This document shows positions 17,990-26,763 of a DNA stretch of 64,000 bases, piece by piece. How positions within the stretch are numbered: position 1 is the first letter of the stretch; every line of letters begins with the position of its first letter. The DNA is from Chelatococcus reniformis. Lineage in GTDB: Bacteria; Pseudomonadota; Alphaproteobacteria; Rhizobiales; Beijerinckiaceae. Both the position numbers and the translations under genes were made by a program. Under the pieces are notes generated by a model. That model was not told where the DNA came from. It searched no databases and was given only the letters and a program-made list of their open reading frames with translations. The stretch spans positions 228,175 to 292,174 of the forward strand of contig NZ_BMGG01000006.1 of assembly GCF_014640075.1 (NCBI RefSeq). The letters run 5' to 3'.

Positions 17990-18559
17990 TCAGGCGTCCG
18001 TCTGGGCGCGCTTGCGCGGCCCCGCCGATGTGCGCTTGGCAACAGCGCCTGTGCTTTTCGCCGCAGCCTTGGCGGGCGATGCCTTGGCGCTGCTGGCCCT
18101 GGTCTTCGCCGGCTTCTCGGGCGCGACGGGGGCTGCCGGCGCAGGCTCGGCACGCTCGCGGCGCTGCTGACCGAGCCCCATGGTCTTGGCCAAGTGCGAG
18201 CGCGCGGCTGCGTAGTTCGGCGCCACCATAGGATAGTCCGGCGGCAGCCCCCACTTCGCGCGATACTCCTCCGGGGTCATGCCATAGGCGGTGCGCAGAT
18301 GACGCTTGAGCGACTTGAACTTCTTGCCATCTTCCAGACACACGATGTAATCGGGAGTGATCGACTTCTTGATCAGAACCGCAGGCCGCTGCTGCTGCGG
18401 CGGCTCCTCGGCAACTCCCGACGACAGCTTGATCAGCGACGCGTGCACGGAGCTGATGATCGAAGACAGGCCGGTCGCGTCCATTTGATTGTTCGCCACG
18501 TAAGCCGCAACGATATCGGCGGTCAGCTCGATGAGCTGTTGATCGGTTTCCTGGGTCAT
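17990..18559 (-). CDS. mucR: MucR/Ros family transcriptional regulator
   Basis: A 189-residue MucR-type DNA-binding protein. The conserved block runs from about 64 to 130: IKKSITPDYIVCLEDGKKFK, SLKRHLRTAYGMTPEEYRAK, WGLPPDYPMVAPNYAAARS. MucR proteins are global regulators of exopolysaccharide, motility, cell cycle and virulence genes in Hyphomicrobiales and bind AT-rich targets. Cys74, Asp77 and His87 occupy zinc-ligand positions, but the fourth ligand position is Ala91 rather than His. The C-terminal 55 residues are an Ala/Lys/Pro-rich basic tail similar to H1-like tails. Upstream sequence 18560-18700 is AT-richer than the surroundings, which would suit autoregulation (inference). Confidence 0.93.
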   Translation of the reverse strand: MTQETDQQLIELTADIVAAYVANNQMDATGLSSIISSVHASLIKLSSGVAEEPPQQQRPAVLIKKSITPDYIVCLEDGKKFKSLKRHLRTAYGMTPEEYRAKWGLPPDYPMVAPNYAAARSHLAKTMGLGQQRRERAEPAPAAPVAPEKPAKTRASSAKASPAKAAAKSTGAVAKRTSAGPRKRAQTDA

Positions 18560-19804
18560 GATTCCCCTTTCGTGTTAAGCAACATCATAGTCTCGATAGC
18601 AGGAAGAACAAACATTTATCTTCCAAGCTCGTTGGCTTTCCGCACCGCATGCTGCCAAGCGCCTACCGCTCCCAAATTCTCCTTACGCCCCTAAGTCAGC
18701 ACCAAGTTCCTTCGTAAGACGTCTTGCTGCAGCAAAAGCAATTCCGTCCCGCGCTTTACGTCTCGACCGCTCCGCACACGGCTCGCCGCGTTTCAACCTG
18801 TGGCACGAATTGAACGCCACGACCATTAATTGCGCGGTCGATACATGACATATGGCGATGAGGCAAGAGAAAGGCAATCGTAAAGCTATTCCGCCCGGCT
18901 GCACGCCCTCGCGCGGACAATATTCGGATTGCCCGAAGCCTCGCTGCGAAACTTGCCTGGTGCGACGGACCGTAGCGCGGCATCTCCTTGTCGCATGCCC
19001 GCAAATTGTAAGGCCGCCCCGATGGCTATCGTCTTCCGCAGCAGCGGGCCAAACAATGCGACAGTTCAGACTGAAGATCCCGCATCCGCCCCTCGGACGC
19101 CATCCAACCGGGTCACGCGGATACAGGCACAGACCTGATCTATAGCTAAACAGTGCAGCTTCGGCTGCTTGTCGAAACTGCTGCGCTACCGTCAGGAGAG
19201 CATCTTAGCCCGACACAACAGGGCGCCGCAAACCGCAAGTCCGACGCGAAGCGATACCTGCTAAATCATCTTGTCCTCGGACAGGAGGACTCGAATTGTT
19301 CAGCGCCACAAGCGGCAATAGACATCCACGTGAGGCAATCGTCCTAGGATTGCCGCCGGCCCCGCCGACGTCGGCGAGACCGACCTCCTCTACCAGCAAA
19401 GCTGGCCTACGGGCTCAGGTGATGCGCGCACAATACTGGGCCGATCACCGGACACCGCAGCCTCGCACGCACGGACCTTGTCCGTTTTATCGAAGGCAAG
19501 CAGGCACAACCTGGGTGGCGCGTTCGGCGCCGCGCGAAAGGCGCTGCGGGTAGCCGGTCGCAGCGTATGCCACGCGCCGCATAAACGCGCCATGAACAGC
19601 CGGCCAACACATGCGCAACTGTTCGCAGTCGGACGAGATCATCGTTCAAAATGCGTCAAATGCTTCAGCCCTTTGGACCTGGAGCGCTTCCGCGATCGGC
19701 TGATGCCACCCAACCGCCAAGCTATCCAGCCGCAAGCACGCCCGCCTGCGGCCAGCGCTCTCGTCCCGGTATTGTTGGGCTTGCTTGGAGTATCGGAAGG
19801 TCGA
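18560..19804. other. 1.2-kb gene-free stretch upstream of mucR
   Basis: No frame here resembles a protein family; the longest are short, overlapping and unsupported by Shine-Dalgarno sequences. Base composition appears less GC-rich than neighbouring genes, particularly 18580-18740. The interval lies at the 3' end of the tRNA-Pro gene, a common integration site, but I see no integrase and no second copy of the tRNA 3' end. It probably contains the mucR promoter, and possibly eroded sequence. Confidence 0.5.
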
Positions 19805-19882
19805 TGGTCGGGCAGGCGGGATTCGAACCCACGACCCCTAGTCCCCCAGACTAGTGCGCTAACCGGGCTGCGCTACTGCCCG
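19805..19882 (-). tRNA. tRNA-Pro (anticodon GGG)
   Basis: On the minus strand the sequence folds as a complete cloverleaf. The acceptor stem CGGGCAG pairs with CTGCCCG. The D arm contains GCGCAGCCCGGTTAGCGC. The anticodon stem CTAGT/ACTAG encloses the loop CTGGGGG, giving anticodon GGG (proline CCC/CCU codons). The T arm has GTGGGTTCGAATCCCGC. A genomically encoded CCA follows the discriminator A. No intron. Confidence 0.95.
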
Positions 19883-20100
19883 CCACAGACCTACCCGCAC
19901 GCGGGATGTCCCCGGCTTCATATCGAGTGCCGACGGACCGCCGCGAGACGGATGCCGGCGCACGACGGTGACGGCCGTCTGACGGTTTGGGCCTTATAGA
20001 GGCTGAAGGAGCCCTCCGCAACGGCCGATTTCGAATCTCGTCGACCGGCTCGACTCGGCCCGCGTGGACACCGGACGACCGTAGCGTCCACGTCTCGATT

Positions 20101-20883
20101 TTAGTCGGAGCCGCCGGCGCGCGCGGCGGTCAAGAGACGTCGGCATTCAATCAGTTCGGCGAGTGCTTCCTGCAGCCGGCGGCGGCCCTCAGGCGACAGG
20201 CGGTCCGCCGCCCGCGGTGATTCGGCGCGCGCCTGCATACCCTCACCGTATAGTGGTGCATCAGGGCCCGTGGCGCCGGCGCGGGCAGGCGCCGCGGACC
20301 AAAGGGACTCAAGGCCCGCCGGCATTGGCACGGCCGCCCGCTGCGGCGCCGTGGCTGGCTGATGTCGAGCGTTGAGCCCGAACCCGGCCGCCCCCTCTCC
20401 CTCTTGGTCGACGGCCCCCTCGCCCGGGCTGCCGCCCGACGCCATATCAGGCTCGCGCCGCACCACCGCGGCCGCCTGGGCTGCAGAGATGGGCTCAGTG
20501 GCCGAAGCCTCGACAGCCACATCGCGCGGACGGACGGGATCCGCCGCCGCATCATGCGCGGCCTGCGCCCGGCCAACCTCCGGAGCCACCCAGCCTTCGC
20601 GCCACGCCGTCTGCACGAAGCGGACACCCTCGTCCTTGAGAATGCGCTGGACACCCCTGATCGTGTAGCCTTCGCCGTAGAGAAGATGGCGAATGCCGCG
20701 GATCAGGTCGACGTCGTCCGGCCGGTAGAAGCGGCGGCCGCCGCCCCTCTTCAAAGGCTTGATCTGCGCGAATCGGCTTTCCCAGAAGCGCAGGACGTGC
20801 TGGGGCACATTGAGCTCGTCTGCCACCTCGCTGATGGTGCGAAAGGCGTCCGCACTCTTCTCTACCGCCGATTTATCCGTCAA
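20101..20883 (-). CDS. MerR family transcriptional regulator
   Basis: About 260 residues. The N-terminal winged-helix domain reads [77 protein letters not shown], the signature of a MerR-like regulator found next to ihfA in alphaproteobacteria. The middle is long, low-complexity and Ala/Pro-rich, and the C-terminus has a short helix ([18 protein letters not shown]). The start is uncertain: no ATG lies close to the domain, so I favour the TTG at 20883 (reads [15 protein letters not shown]), with an ATG at 21006 as the alternative. Downstream comes tRNA-Pro. Confidence 0.85.
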   Translation of the reverse strand: MTDKSAVEKSADAFRTISEVADELNVPQHVLRFWESRFAQIKPLKRGGGRRFYRPDDVDLIRGIRHLLYGEGYTIRGVQRILKDEGVRFVQTAWREGWVAPEVGRAQAAHDAAADPVRPRDVAVEASATEPISAAQAAAVVRREPDMASGGSPGEGAVDQEGEGAAGFGLNARHQPATAPQRAAVPMPAGLESLWSAAPARAGATGPDAPLYGEGMQARAESPRAADRLSPEGRRRLQEALAELIECRRLLTAARAGGSD

Positions 20884-21151
20884 GACACTGGCCCGATTGC
20901 TGTTGCTGGCTCCCTCGCCGGCCAGCGAGCTGAAGCATTGCCCATCGACGGGGGCGGCCGATCGGACAGCAATGCGCCAACTCCCGATTCGAGAGCATGG
21001 TCGCATCGGGAGGGGGAGTCCATCCGAAGAAGGACCAAGCCGCTCGTCGCAAAACGGGCAGGCTCGTCGTCGCATCCGAGGTCATCTGCACAGCGCGATA
21101 CGGGTGCGGGCTTGCTGCCGGCCGCGGCAACCGAGCGGCCGGGAAACTCCG

Positions 21152-21499
21152 TCACTCAAGGTAGCGCTTCGCGATCACAATCTCGGCGCGCAGGGCATCG
21201 GCGCGATCCGGTCTCTCGAGGCGGCTCATCTCAGCCGCCGCGCGCTCGCGCTCCTCAATTTCCGTCAACAGGACCGCGCGCACCCGTGCCGGGTCCAGAT
21301 GCAGCCTTTCGATTTCAGCCGATCCATCGCGAAAGCGATGTTGATCCGTCCGGCTGGCTTGCAGCGGCGGCGCTTCGGCGTTGTCGATGGCCGCGACAAG
21401 CGCCCGGATCAGACTGGCTTCGCCGGTGCGCCTCTCCTTCATGGCCGCCCGCAGATCGGTCCGGAGGCGAGCTTTCATGTCGTATCCGGCCTCGCGCAT
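21152..21499 (-). CDS. GatB/YqeY-like small protein
   Basis: A 115-residue protein resembling YqeY, the free-standing form of the GatB C-terminal tRNA-binding domain. The N-terminus has MKARLRTDLRAAMKERRTGE, ASLIRALVAAIDNAEA, matching the YqeY start (LK.RL..DLK.AMK...) and the second helix (R.L.AAI.N.E). The C-terminal half differs from canonical YqeY and may be diverged. GGAGG lies upstream, 10 bases from the ATG at 21499 and 7 from a TTG at 21502. It sits between MerR and ihfA, where many relatives have nothing. Confidence 0.75.
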   Translation of the reverse strand: MREAGYDMKARLRTDLRAAMKERRTGEASLIRALVAAIDNAEAPPLQASRTDQHRFRDGSAEIERLHLDPARVRAVLLTEIEERERAAAEMSRLERPDRADALRAEIVIAKRYLE

Positions 21500-21783
21500 C
21501 AATTCGCGTCCTCCGAAATTGGCGGCAGCGCGATGACCGAACCCCGTCTATCGCAACGCCCAAGCTGCGCACGCGATCGCGGCACAGTACAGGAACGTGC
21601 TGGAGCGGTGGCCGGTCGCATCGTGACGTTTCGGGAACAGGTTCGGCGATCGGCCAAATGACCGCTTCGGACCAGGGCCCTGCCGCGCGACCGCCATGAG
21701 TCACGGGACCGTCATGGACGGAAGGTCCGGGAGGGTGAGGTCTTCGGGCCCACTCAGGCGCAAAGCCCTTGTCTCATGGGTCC

Positions 21784-21886
21784 AGAGCATTTCCGCGTTT
21801 CTTCGAATCGCCGAAATGCTCTATCTATTTGTTTTAACGCGTTTTCTTCACGCTAACCGGCGTCCACTTCGCTCGAAAACGCTCTA
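21784..21886 (-). repeat. 103-bp TA-ended intergenic element, copy A
   Basis: On the minus strand it starts TAGAGCGTTTTCGAGC and ends GAAATGCTCTGG, near-identical to units at 29187-29288, 43456-43560 and 61281-61384. Both ends share the inverted motif GAGC(G/A)TTT(T/C)CG. The initial TAG (21886-21884) is the stop codon of ihfA. The far end has CA where the 61281 copy has TA. The interval 21500-21783 between it and the YqeY-like gene holds nothing else recognisable. Confidence 0.9.
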
Positions 21887-22198
21887 ATCTTCCTCGGCGG
21901 GATCGGCCGCCCCGTTGATCCGCGCCTTCAGCACGTTCGATGGCTTGAACACCATGACGCGGCGAGGCTCGATCGGCACCTCGATGCCCGTCTTGGGATT
22001 GCGGCCGATGCGTTGGCCCTTGTCGCGCACGACGAAGGAGCCAAAGGACGACAGTTTGACAGTTTCACCCTGAGCCAGGCAGTCGCAGACCTCCTTGATG
22101 ACCCGCTCGACGAGTTCCGCCGATTCGGTTCGGGAGAGTCCCACCTTCTGATAGACAGCCTCGCAAAGGTCCGCGCGCGTGACCGTGCGTCCCGTCAT
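21884..22198 (-). CDS. ihfA: Integration host factor subunit alpha
   Basis: A 104-residue DNABII protein: [40 protein letters not shown], then [20 protein letters not shown] and [20 protein letters not shown]. The GSF.VR.K..R.GRNP.TG..V.I..R arm motif with the intercalating Pro is intact, and [13 protein letters not shown] is diagnostic of IhfA rather than HU. It bends DNA at specific sites for recombination, replication and transcription. Downstream of fabH in the conserved plsX-fabH-ihfA-merR order. The stop codon TAG is supplied by a repeat element. Confidence 0.96.
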   Translation of the reverse strand: MTGRTVTRADLCEAVYQKVGLSRTESAELVERVIKEVCDCLAQGETVKLSSFGSFVVRDKGQRIGRNPKTGIEVPIEPRRVMVFKPSNVLKARINGAADPAEED

Positions 22199-22298
22199 GT
22201 CGCCCCACCTCTCGCCTATCCCCCGGAAAAGACAGGCTAATCGCCCGGCGCGTGCGGGTCAATCGCCGCCGCGGCTTTGGCCGTAAAGTGAGCCGGCT

Positions 22299-23276
22299 TT
22301 ACCACCGGATGAGGGCGCTGCCCCAGGTGAAGCCGCCGCCCATGGCCTCGATCATCACCAGTTCGCCGGCCTTGATACGGCCGTCCGCCGCTGCTTCGGC
22401 CAGCGCCAGCGGAATCGAGGCCGCGGACGTGTTGCCGTGATGGTCGACAGTGACGACAACCTTCTCGCGCGCGATGCCGAGCTTGTCGGCGCTGGCATTG
22501 ATGATGCGCCGGTTGGCCTGATGCGGCACGAACCAGTCGAGGTCATCGGCGCTGGTTCCGGTGGCAGCGAAGGCGTCCTCGATCACGTCCGTGATCATGC
22601 CCACCGCATGGCGAAACACCTCGCGCCCCTCCATGCGCAGATGACCGACGGTCTTGGTGGATCCGGGGCCGCCGTCGACGTAGAGCTTGCTGCGATGGCG
22701 CCCGTCGGAGCGCAGATGCGAGGTCAGCACGCCACGGTCGGTGGGAGCACCCTCGGCCTCCTGCGCCTCGAGCACGATCGCGCCGGCACCGTCGCCGAAC
22801 AGGACGCACGTGGTGCGGTCGGTCCAGTCGAGAAGGCGGGAGAACGTTTCCGCGCCGACGACCAAGGCCCGCTTGTGCGAGCCGGAGGCCAGGAACTTGT
22901 CGGCTGTCGCAACGGCGAAGACGAAGCCAGAACAAACCGCCTGTACGTCGAAGGCGACCCCGGCGGTGATCCCCAGTCCCGCCTGAATCTGTGTTGCCGT
23001 TGCCGGAAAGGTAAAATCGGGCGTCGATGTCGCACAGATGATAAGGTCGATATCCTGCGGCGCGAGCCCCGCGTTGTCGAGTGCCGCCCTGGCGGCCTTG
23101 ATGCCGAGCACCGAGGTCGTCTCATCGTCGGCCGCGATGTGCCGCTGGCTGATCCCACTGCGCTGGACGATCCACTCGTCGGATGTATCGACGCGCTCGG
23201 CCAGGTCGGCATTGGTGACGACACGCGCGGGCAGAAACGAGCCACAGCCCCGCACGACGGAACGCAAACAGGTCAC
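22299..23276 (-). CDS. fabH: 3-oxoacyl-ACP synthase III (KAS III)
   Basis: A 325-residue KAS III that condenses acetyl-CoA with malonyl-ACP to start fatty acid synthesis. Catalytic triad: Cys115 in [11 protein letters not shown], His252 in [10 protein letters not shown], Asn282 in HHGNTSAAS. The C-terminal glycine-rich [13 protein letters not shown] is typical. I chose the GTG at 23276, preceded by GAGGAG at good spacing, because it yields the usual short leader before [13 protein letters not shown]; the longer frame would extend into plsX. Only 13 bp separate it from plsX, so the two are co-transcribed. Confidence 0.96.
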   Translation of the reverse strand: MTCLRSVVRGCGSFLPARVVTNADLAERVDTSDEWIVQRSGISQRHIAADDETTSVLGIKAARAALDNAGLAPQDIDLIICATSTPDFTFPATATQIQAGLGITAGVAFDVQAVCSGFVFAVATADKFLASGSHKRALVVGAETFSRLLDWTDRTTCVLFGDGAGAIVLEAQEAEGAPTDRGVLTSHLRSDGRHRSKLYVDGGPGSTKTVGHLRMEGREVFRHAVGMITDVIEDAFAATGTSADDLDWFVPHQANRRIINASADKLGIAREKVVVTVDHHGNTSAASIPLALAEAAADGRIKAGELVMIEAMGGGFTWGSALIRW

Positions 23277-23289
23277 GAACGGTATCTCC

Positions 23290-24336
23290 TCAGGCGCGAG
23301 CCGGCACCGCCGGCGGCTCGACCTTGCGCATGACCATGCTGCGGATATTGGCGAGCAGGTCGAAACGGGCCATGTCGTAGGCGAGCTCGATCGCGCTGGC
23401 AAAGCCAACCGCGTCGGTGCCGCCGTGGCTCTTGATCACGACGCCCTCGAGGCCCAGGAAGACGCCGCCGTTGGAGCGGCGCGGGTCCATCTTCTCGCGC
23501 AATGCCTCGAAGGCGCCGCGAGCGAAGAGATAGCCTATGCGCGCCGATAGCGTCCGGCTCATGGCACGCCGCAGGTATTCGGCGAATTGCTTGGCAGTTC
23601 CCTCCGCGGCCTTCAGAGCGATATTGCCGGTGAAGCCCTCGGTCACGACGACATCGACCGTGCCTTTGCCGATGTCGTTGCCTTCGATGAAGCCGACATA
23701 GTCGAGGCTGGGCAGGTTCGAATCGCGCAGGATCTTGCCGGCCTCCTTGACCGCTTCGTTGCCCTTGATCTCTTCCACGCCGACATTCAGCAGACCGACG
23801 GTCGGACGCTCGATGTCGTAGACGACGCGCGCCATGGCAGCGCCCATGATGGCAAGATCGACCAAGTGCCGCGCATCGGCCCCAATGGTGGCTCCCACGT
23901 CGAGGACGATGCTTTCGCCACGCATGGTCGGCCAGATGCCCGCGATCGCCGGGCGTTCGATCTCGCCCATAGGCTTCAGGCAGAAGCGCGCCATTGCCAT
24001 GAGCGCTCCCGTGTTGCCGGCGGATACGGCGATCTCGGCATCGCCCTTCTTGACCGCCTCGAGCGCCATCCACATGGACGAATGATACCTGCCAGCGCGC
24101 AGCGCCTGACTCGGTTTGGCGTCCATGGCAACGGCGATCTCGCTATGGCGAACCGTCGAGACGGCGGCCAGCTTGGGATGCTCCTTCAGCAGCGGGCCTA
24201 CGATCCGCTCGTTACCCGTGATGACAAAACTCAGATCGGGTCGACGCTCCAGGGCGACCGCGGCACCCTGGATCGTAACCGACGCTCCATTGTCACCACC
24301 CATGGCGTCGATCGCAATGCGGACGGATCGGGACAT
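23290..24336 (-). CDS. plsX: Phosphate acyltransferase PlsX
   Basis: A 348-residue PlsX that makes acyl-phosphate from acyl-ACP, feeding PlsY in phospholipid synthesis. Conserved motifs: [14 protein letters not shown] at the start, [59 protein letters not shown]. The C-terminus has the [20 protein letters not shown] region. Upstream by 270 bp is the YceD gene; downstream is fabH. Confidence 0.96.
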   Translation of the reverse strand: MSRSVRIAIDAMGGDNGASVTIQGAAVALERRPDLSFVITGNERIVGPLLKEHPKLAAVSTVRHSEIAVAMDAKPSQALRAGRYHSSMWMALEAVKKGDAEIAVSAGNTGALMAMARFCLKPMGEIERPAIAGIWPTMRGESIVLDVGATIGADARHLVDLAIMGAAMARVVYDIERPTVGLLNVGVEEIKGNEAVKEAGKILRDSNLPSLDYVGFIEGNDIGKGTVDVVVTEGFTGNIALKAAEGTAKQFAEYLRRAMSRTLSARIGYLFARGAFEALREKMDPRRSNGGVFLGLEGVVIKSHGGTDAVGFASAIELAYDMARFDLLANIRSMVMRKVEPPAVPARA

Positions 24337-24606
24337 GTGTCGTAAAAATGATCCCCTGGCCCTAAGGCCCTACATCCGCCCTGGGAGACGCGGCGCGCGG
24401 ACAATAGCGCCTCACCGTCCTGCCGCAAGCGCTTTTGCGCCGGCAGGGCAAATCCGGAATGCGCGTCTGCGGAGGGTCGCGTACCGCGGCACTTTCGGAA
24501 GCCCGGGGGCACGCCATTTCGTGATTGACGTAGGAGCGACAGATCGGAGGAGCGCGCCTCGACGACAGAGCGGCGGCGCAGCCGCCGAGGCCGCGGCGCC
24601 CCGCGT

Positions 24607-25152
24607 TCAGACGTCGTCCTCCGTGGGCGAGCCCTTGAGCCTAACCAGACCTGCGAAGGGCGATGTGCCGGAGCCGTCCGCGCCGTCGTGGGTGAACTCG
24701 GCCCCGGGCTTGCGCGGATAGGGATCCAGACCAAGCGCGAGAAACTCGGCGGCGAGCGCCCCCAGATCGATCCGGCCCTCGATGATCGGATCCGGCGCCT
24801 CCCGCCGGCTCGTACCGTCATCCTCCGTTTGCGGAATGCCACCCTCCGGCGGAATGTCTTCGGAAAAGGTCACATCCACGTCTTCGTGCACCTGATCGTC
24901 GAACGGATCGAGCGTGACCACGCAGGTCTGGCGGATGTCGGCGTCGACGTGGCCGCGCACCTTGAGACGCCTCGCCGTGCCGGCCAGATCGAAGCTGGCC
25001 ACGAAGCGCGGCAACGCAACCAGGTCGAACGCGGCGGCCATGGCGTCCCGCTCGGCGCTGGTGGCCTCGAAAGCAACGTGCAGCCCTTCGGGCGGTACGT
25101 CGACGACATCGACCAGACGCGACAGCGGTGGCTTCGACAATGGGCCCGTCAT
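24607..25152 (-). CDS. YceD/DUF177 family protein
   Basis: A 181-residue DUF177 (YceD) protein. The hallmark is the strand-rich core with ARRLKVRGHVDADIRQTCVV, TLDPFDDQVHEDVDVTFSE, followed by PIIEGRIDLGALAAEFLALG and LDPYPRKPGAEF. YceD is linked to 23S rRNA accumulation and is usually encoded by rpmF-plsX-fabH; here rpmF is not present between it and plsX. The start overlaps the end of the CBP3-type gene by 4 bp (ATGA), indicating translational coupling. The 270-bp gap to plsX (24337-24606) contains no recognisable gene. Confidence 0.9.
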   Translation of the reverse strand: MTGPLSKPPLSRLVDVVDVPPEGLHVAFEATSAERDAMAAAFDLVALPRFVASFDLAGTARRLKVRGHVDADIRQTCVVTLDPFDDQVHEDVDVTFSEDIPPEGGIPQTEDDGTSRREAPDPIIEGRIDLGALAAEFLALGLDPYPRKPGAEFTHDGADGSGTSPFAGLVRLKGSPTEDDV

Positions 25153-25718
25153 GGCGCCCTCCTTGCAAACGCGGCCGGGTCCGGCGCCAACGGCGGCTCC
25201 GTCCCCTGCCCTCCGCGAGCCCCGGACCCGAGCAGGTCATCGAGATCGAAACGCCCCAGCGCAACCTCGACCGCACGCGCGTAGGCGGCAAGCCCCGGCG
25301 CCGGCTCGCTTGAATCCAAGATATTGCGTGCCAGCGCGACCGCCAGGGGGCCGTCGCTCTCCTCGTCGAGCCCCGCGTCGTAGCGCTCGGCCCGGCCATA
25401 GAACGACTTGGCGATGGCTTTCATGCGCTTGGGCACGGTGGTATCGCCGATGCCGATCTCGCGGAACGCATGCTCGATCTGCTCGAACGTCGTATCGACG
25501 AGTTCCTGCGCCACGTCCGCCGCCGGGGGCGGCAATTGGCGAAGGCGGCGCAACACAAGCACCACGTGCATAGCGAGGCTCTCGAAACGCCCCTGGGTCG
25601 TGTCCGGAATGCCATGCATGGCGTATAGCGCCGGCTGCCGCGATGCCTCGACGATGCGCCCGTAGAGGGCATCGATCGCCGCTTGGCGTGGATTGGTTTT
25701 GAACAGTTTGAAGACCAT
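25149..25718 (-). CDS. Ubiquinol-cytochrome c chaperone (CBP3-like)
   Basis: A 189-residue protein of the ubiquinol-cytochrome c chaperone (CBP3/UQCC1) family. Mitochondrial members assist cytochrome b translation and bc1 assembly. Visible family features: LYGRIVEASRQPALYAMHGI, PDTTQGRFESLAMHVVLVLR, then ELVDTTFEQIEHAFREIGIG, DTTVPKRMKAIAKSFYGRAE and RYDAGL. First gene of an operon with YceD, plsX, fabH, ihfA. It is divergent from bamE across 159 bp. Confidence 0.9.
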   Translation of the reverse strand: MVFKLFKTNPRQAAIDALYGRIVEASRQPALYAMHGIPDTTQGRFESLAMHVVLVLRRLRQLPPPAADVAQELVDTTFEQIEHAFREIGIGDTTVPKRMKAIAKSFYGRAERYDAGLDEESDGPLAVALARNILDSSEPAPGLAAYARAVEVALGRFDLDDLLGSGARGGQGTEPPLAPDPAAFARRAP

Positions 25719-25877
25719 TGGATCGGGCTTTTACCAAACGTCAGGAAGACCGGGCCATAGTCCGTCACGGTGAGGCGCCGCCTTGCCATCGCCACGGACG
25801 CGCGCTAACCCCAACGCCCGATCAGGCGCGGATTAGACGCTCCTACACCGCGCCGCTCGACCAGAAAAGGTGAATAG

Positions 25878-26339
25878 ATGGCTTTGGCTTCGATGAGAGG
25901 CGTCCTCACCGCGGCAGCGCTGGCCACGTCGGCGTTGACGCTCGGCGGCTGCGCCCGCGAAGTGATCGTGCATGGCTACATGTTTGACGAGAAGGCGCTG
26001 TCCGCCGTGAAGGCCGGAACCAGCGTCGACGCCGTGCTGCAGGCGATGGGCACGCCATCAACCGTGTCGACCGTCGGCAACAAGACATTCTATTACATCA
26101 CCCAGGTGCGCACGCGCCGGGTCAACTTCCTGGAGCCGACGCTGACCGACCAGCGCGTCGCCGCGATCTACTTCGACAAGAATTTCAAGGTTGAGCGGGT
26201 CGCCCTCTATGGCATCCAGGACGGCGAAGTGTTCGACTTCATCAGCCGCTCCACGCCCACCAGCGGCCAGGAGCGGTCGTTCGTCCGCCAGATGTTCAAG
26301 GGCCTTGGTGCCGGCAACCTCAACCCGTTCGGCGTCTGA
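25878..26339 (+). CDS. bamE: Outer membrane assembly factor BamE
   Basis: A 153-residue SmpA/OmlA-type lipoprotein. The signal peptide ends in the lipobox LGGC (Cys near 25). The mature part has the BamE fold: VKAGTSVDAVLQAMGTPSTV (the G.S...V...LG.P motif), TFYYITQVRTRRVNFLEPTL, and IYFDKNFKVERVALYGIQDG. It belongs to the beta-barrel assembly machinery at the outer membrane. Single-gene unit, followed by repeats and a strong terminator at 26568. Confidence 0.92.
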   Translation: MALASMRGVLTAAALATSALTLGGCAREVIVHGYMFDEKALSAVKAGTSVDAVLQAMGTPSTVSTVGNKTFYYITQVRTRRVNFLEPTLTDQRVAAIYFDKNFKVERVALYGIQDGEVFDFISRSTPTSGQERSFVRQMFKGLGAGNLNPFGV

Positions 26340-26567
26340 TCGCCATCGAGCACCGGTCCGACCCGGACGCACTTTGCGCCCGGGTTGGAATCACCCGAGC
26401 ACAAAAAGGGGCGCGCCGGTTTGGAGGACGATGGGCATGGCTCGCCGTTGGATGACCGCATCCAACGGCGCAATGCTCTGGCTGAGATGCCCGCGCCCGA
26501 CCGCAGTTCGCGGCGGTTCCCCGACCGGAGAGCCCGTCTGATCGTGGAAGGCAATCTGCTCCCTACG

Positions 26568-26599
26568 AAAAAAGCCCGCGGCGACGCCGCGGGTTTTTT
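26568..26599. terminator. Rho-independent terminator, probably bidirectional
   Basis: Perfect stem CCCGCGG (26575-26581), loop CGACG, CCGCGGG (26587-26593), flanked by an A-run on the left and TTTTTT at 26594-26599. It can terminate bamE on the plus strand and transcripts arriving on the minus strand. Confidence 0.9.
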
Positions 26600-26619
26600 C
26601 GTGGGGATGGCCGGCAGGG

Positions 26620-26731
26620 CTTCGCGAATTGGGTGGGACCACCCAATCGCGAAAGAGGCGCTCCAGCTTCAAAGCACCATGAGCAATCTCTGCGCCACTG
26701 GATGGCCCCATCCAATGGCGCAATGCTCTTG
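26620..26731 (+). repeat. Two-hairpin intergenic element, copy 2
   Basis: First hairpin: cttcgcgaattgggtgg pairs with ccacccaatcgcgaaag. A spacer with gcgctccagcttcaaag follows. The second hairpin is ctgcgccactggatgg / ccatccaatggcgca, ending aatgctctt. It lies at the 3' end of hppA (33 bp beyond the stop) and after the bamE terminator. A further degenerate copy covers about 26382-26482 (tggaatcacccg, then cgttggatgaccgcatccaacgg). Same architecture as the units at 1208, 43004 and 62872. Confidence 0.8.
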
Positions 26732-26763
26732 GGGGCGGGCCGCAGCGCGGCGCCGCGCCGTGT

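Noticed and set aside
18683-19138. Several short overlapping frames on both strands upstream of mucR
   Set aside because: None shows family motifs or plausible ribosome-binding sites, and they conflict with one another.
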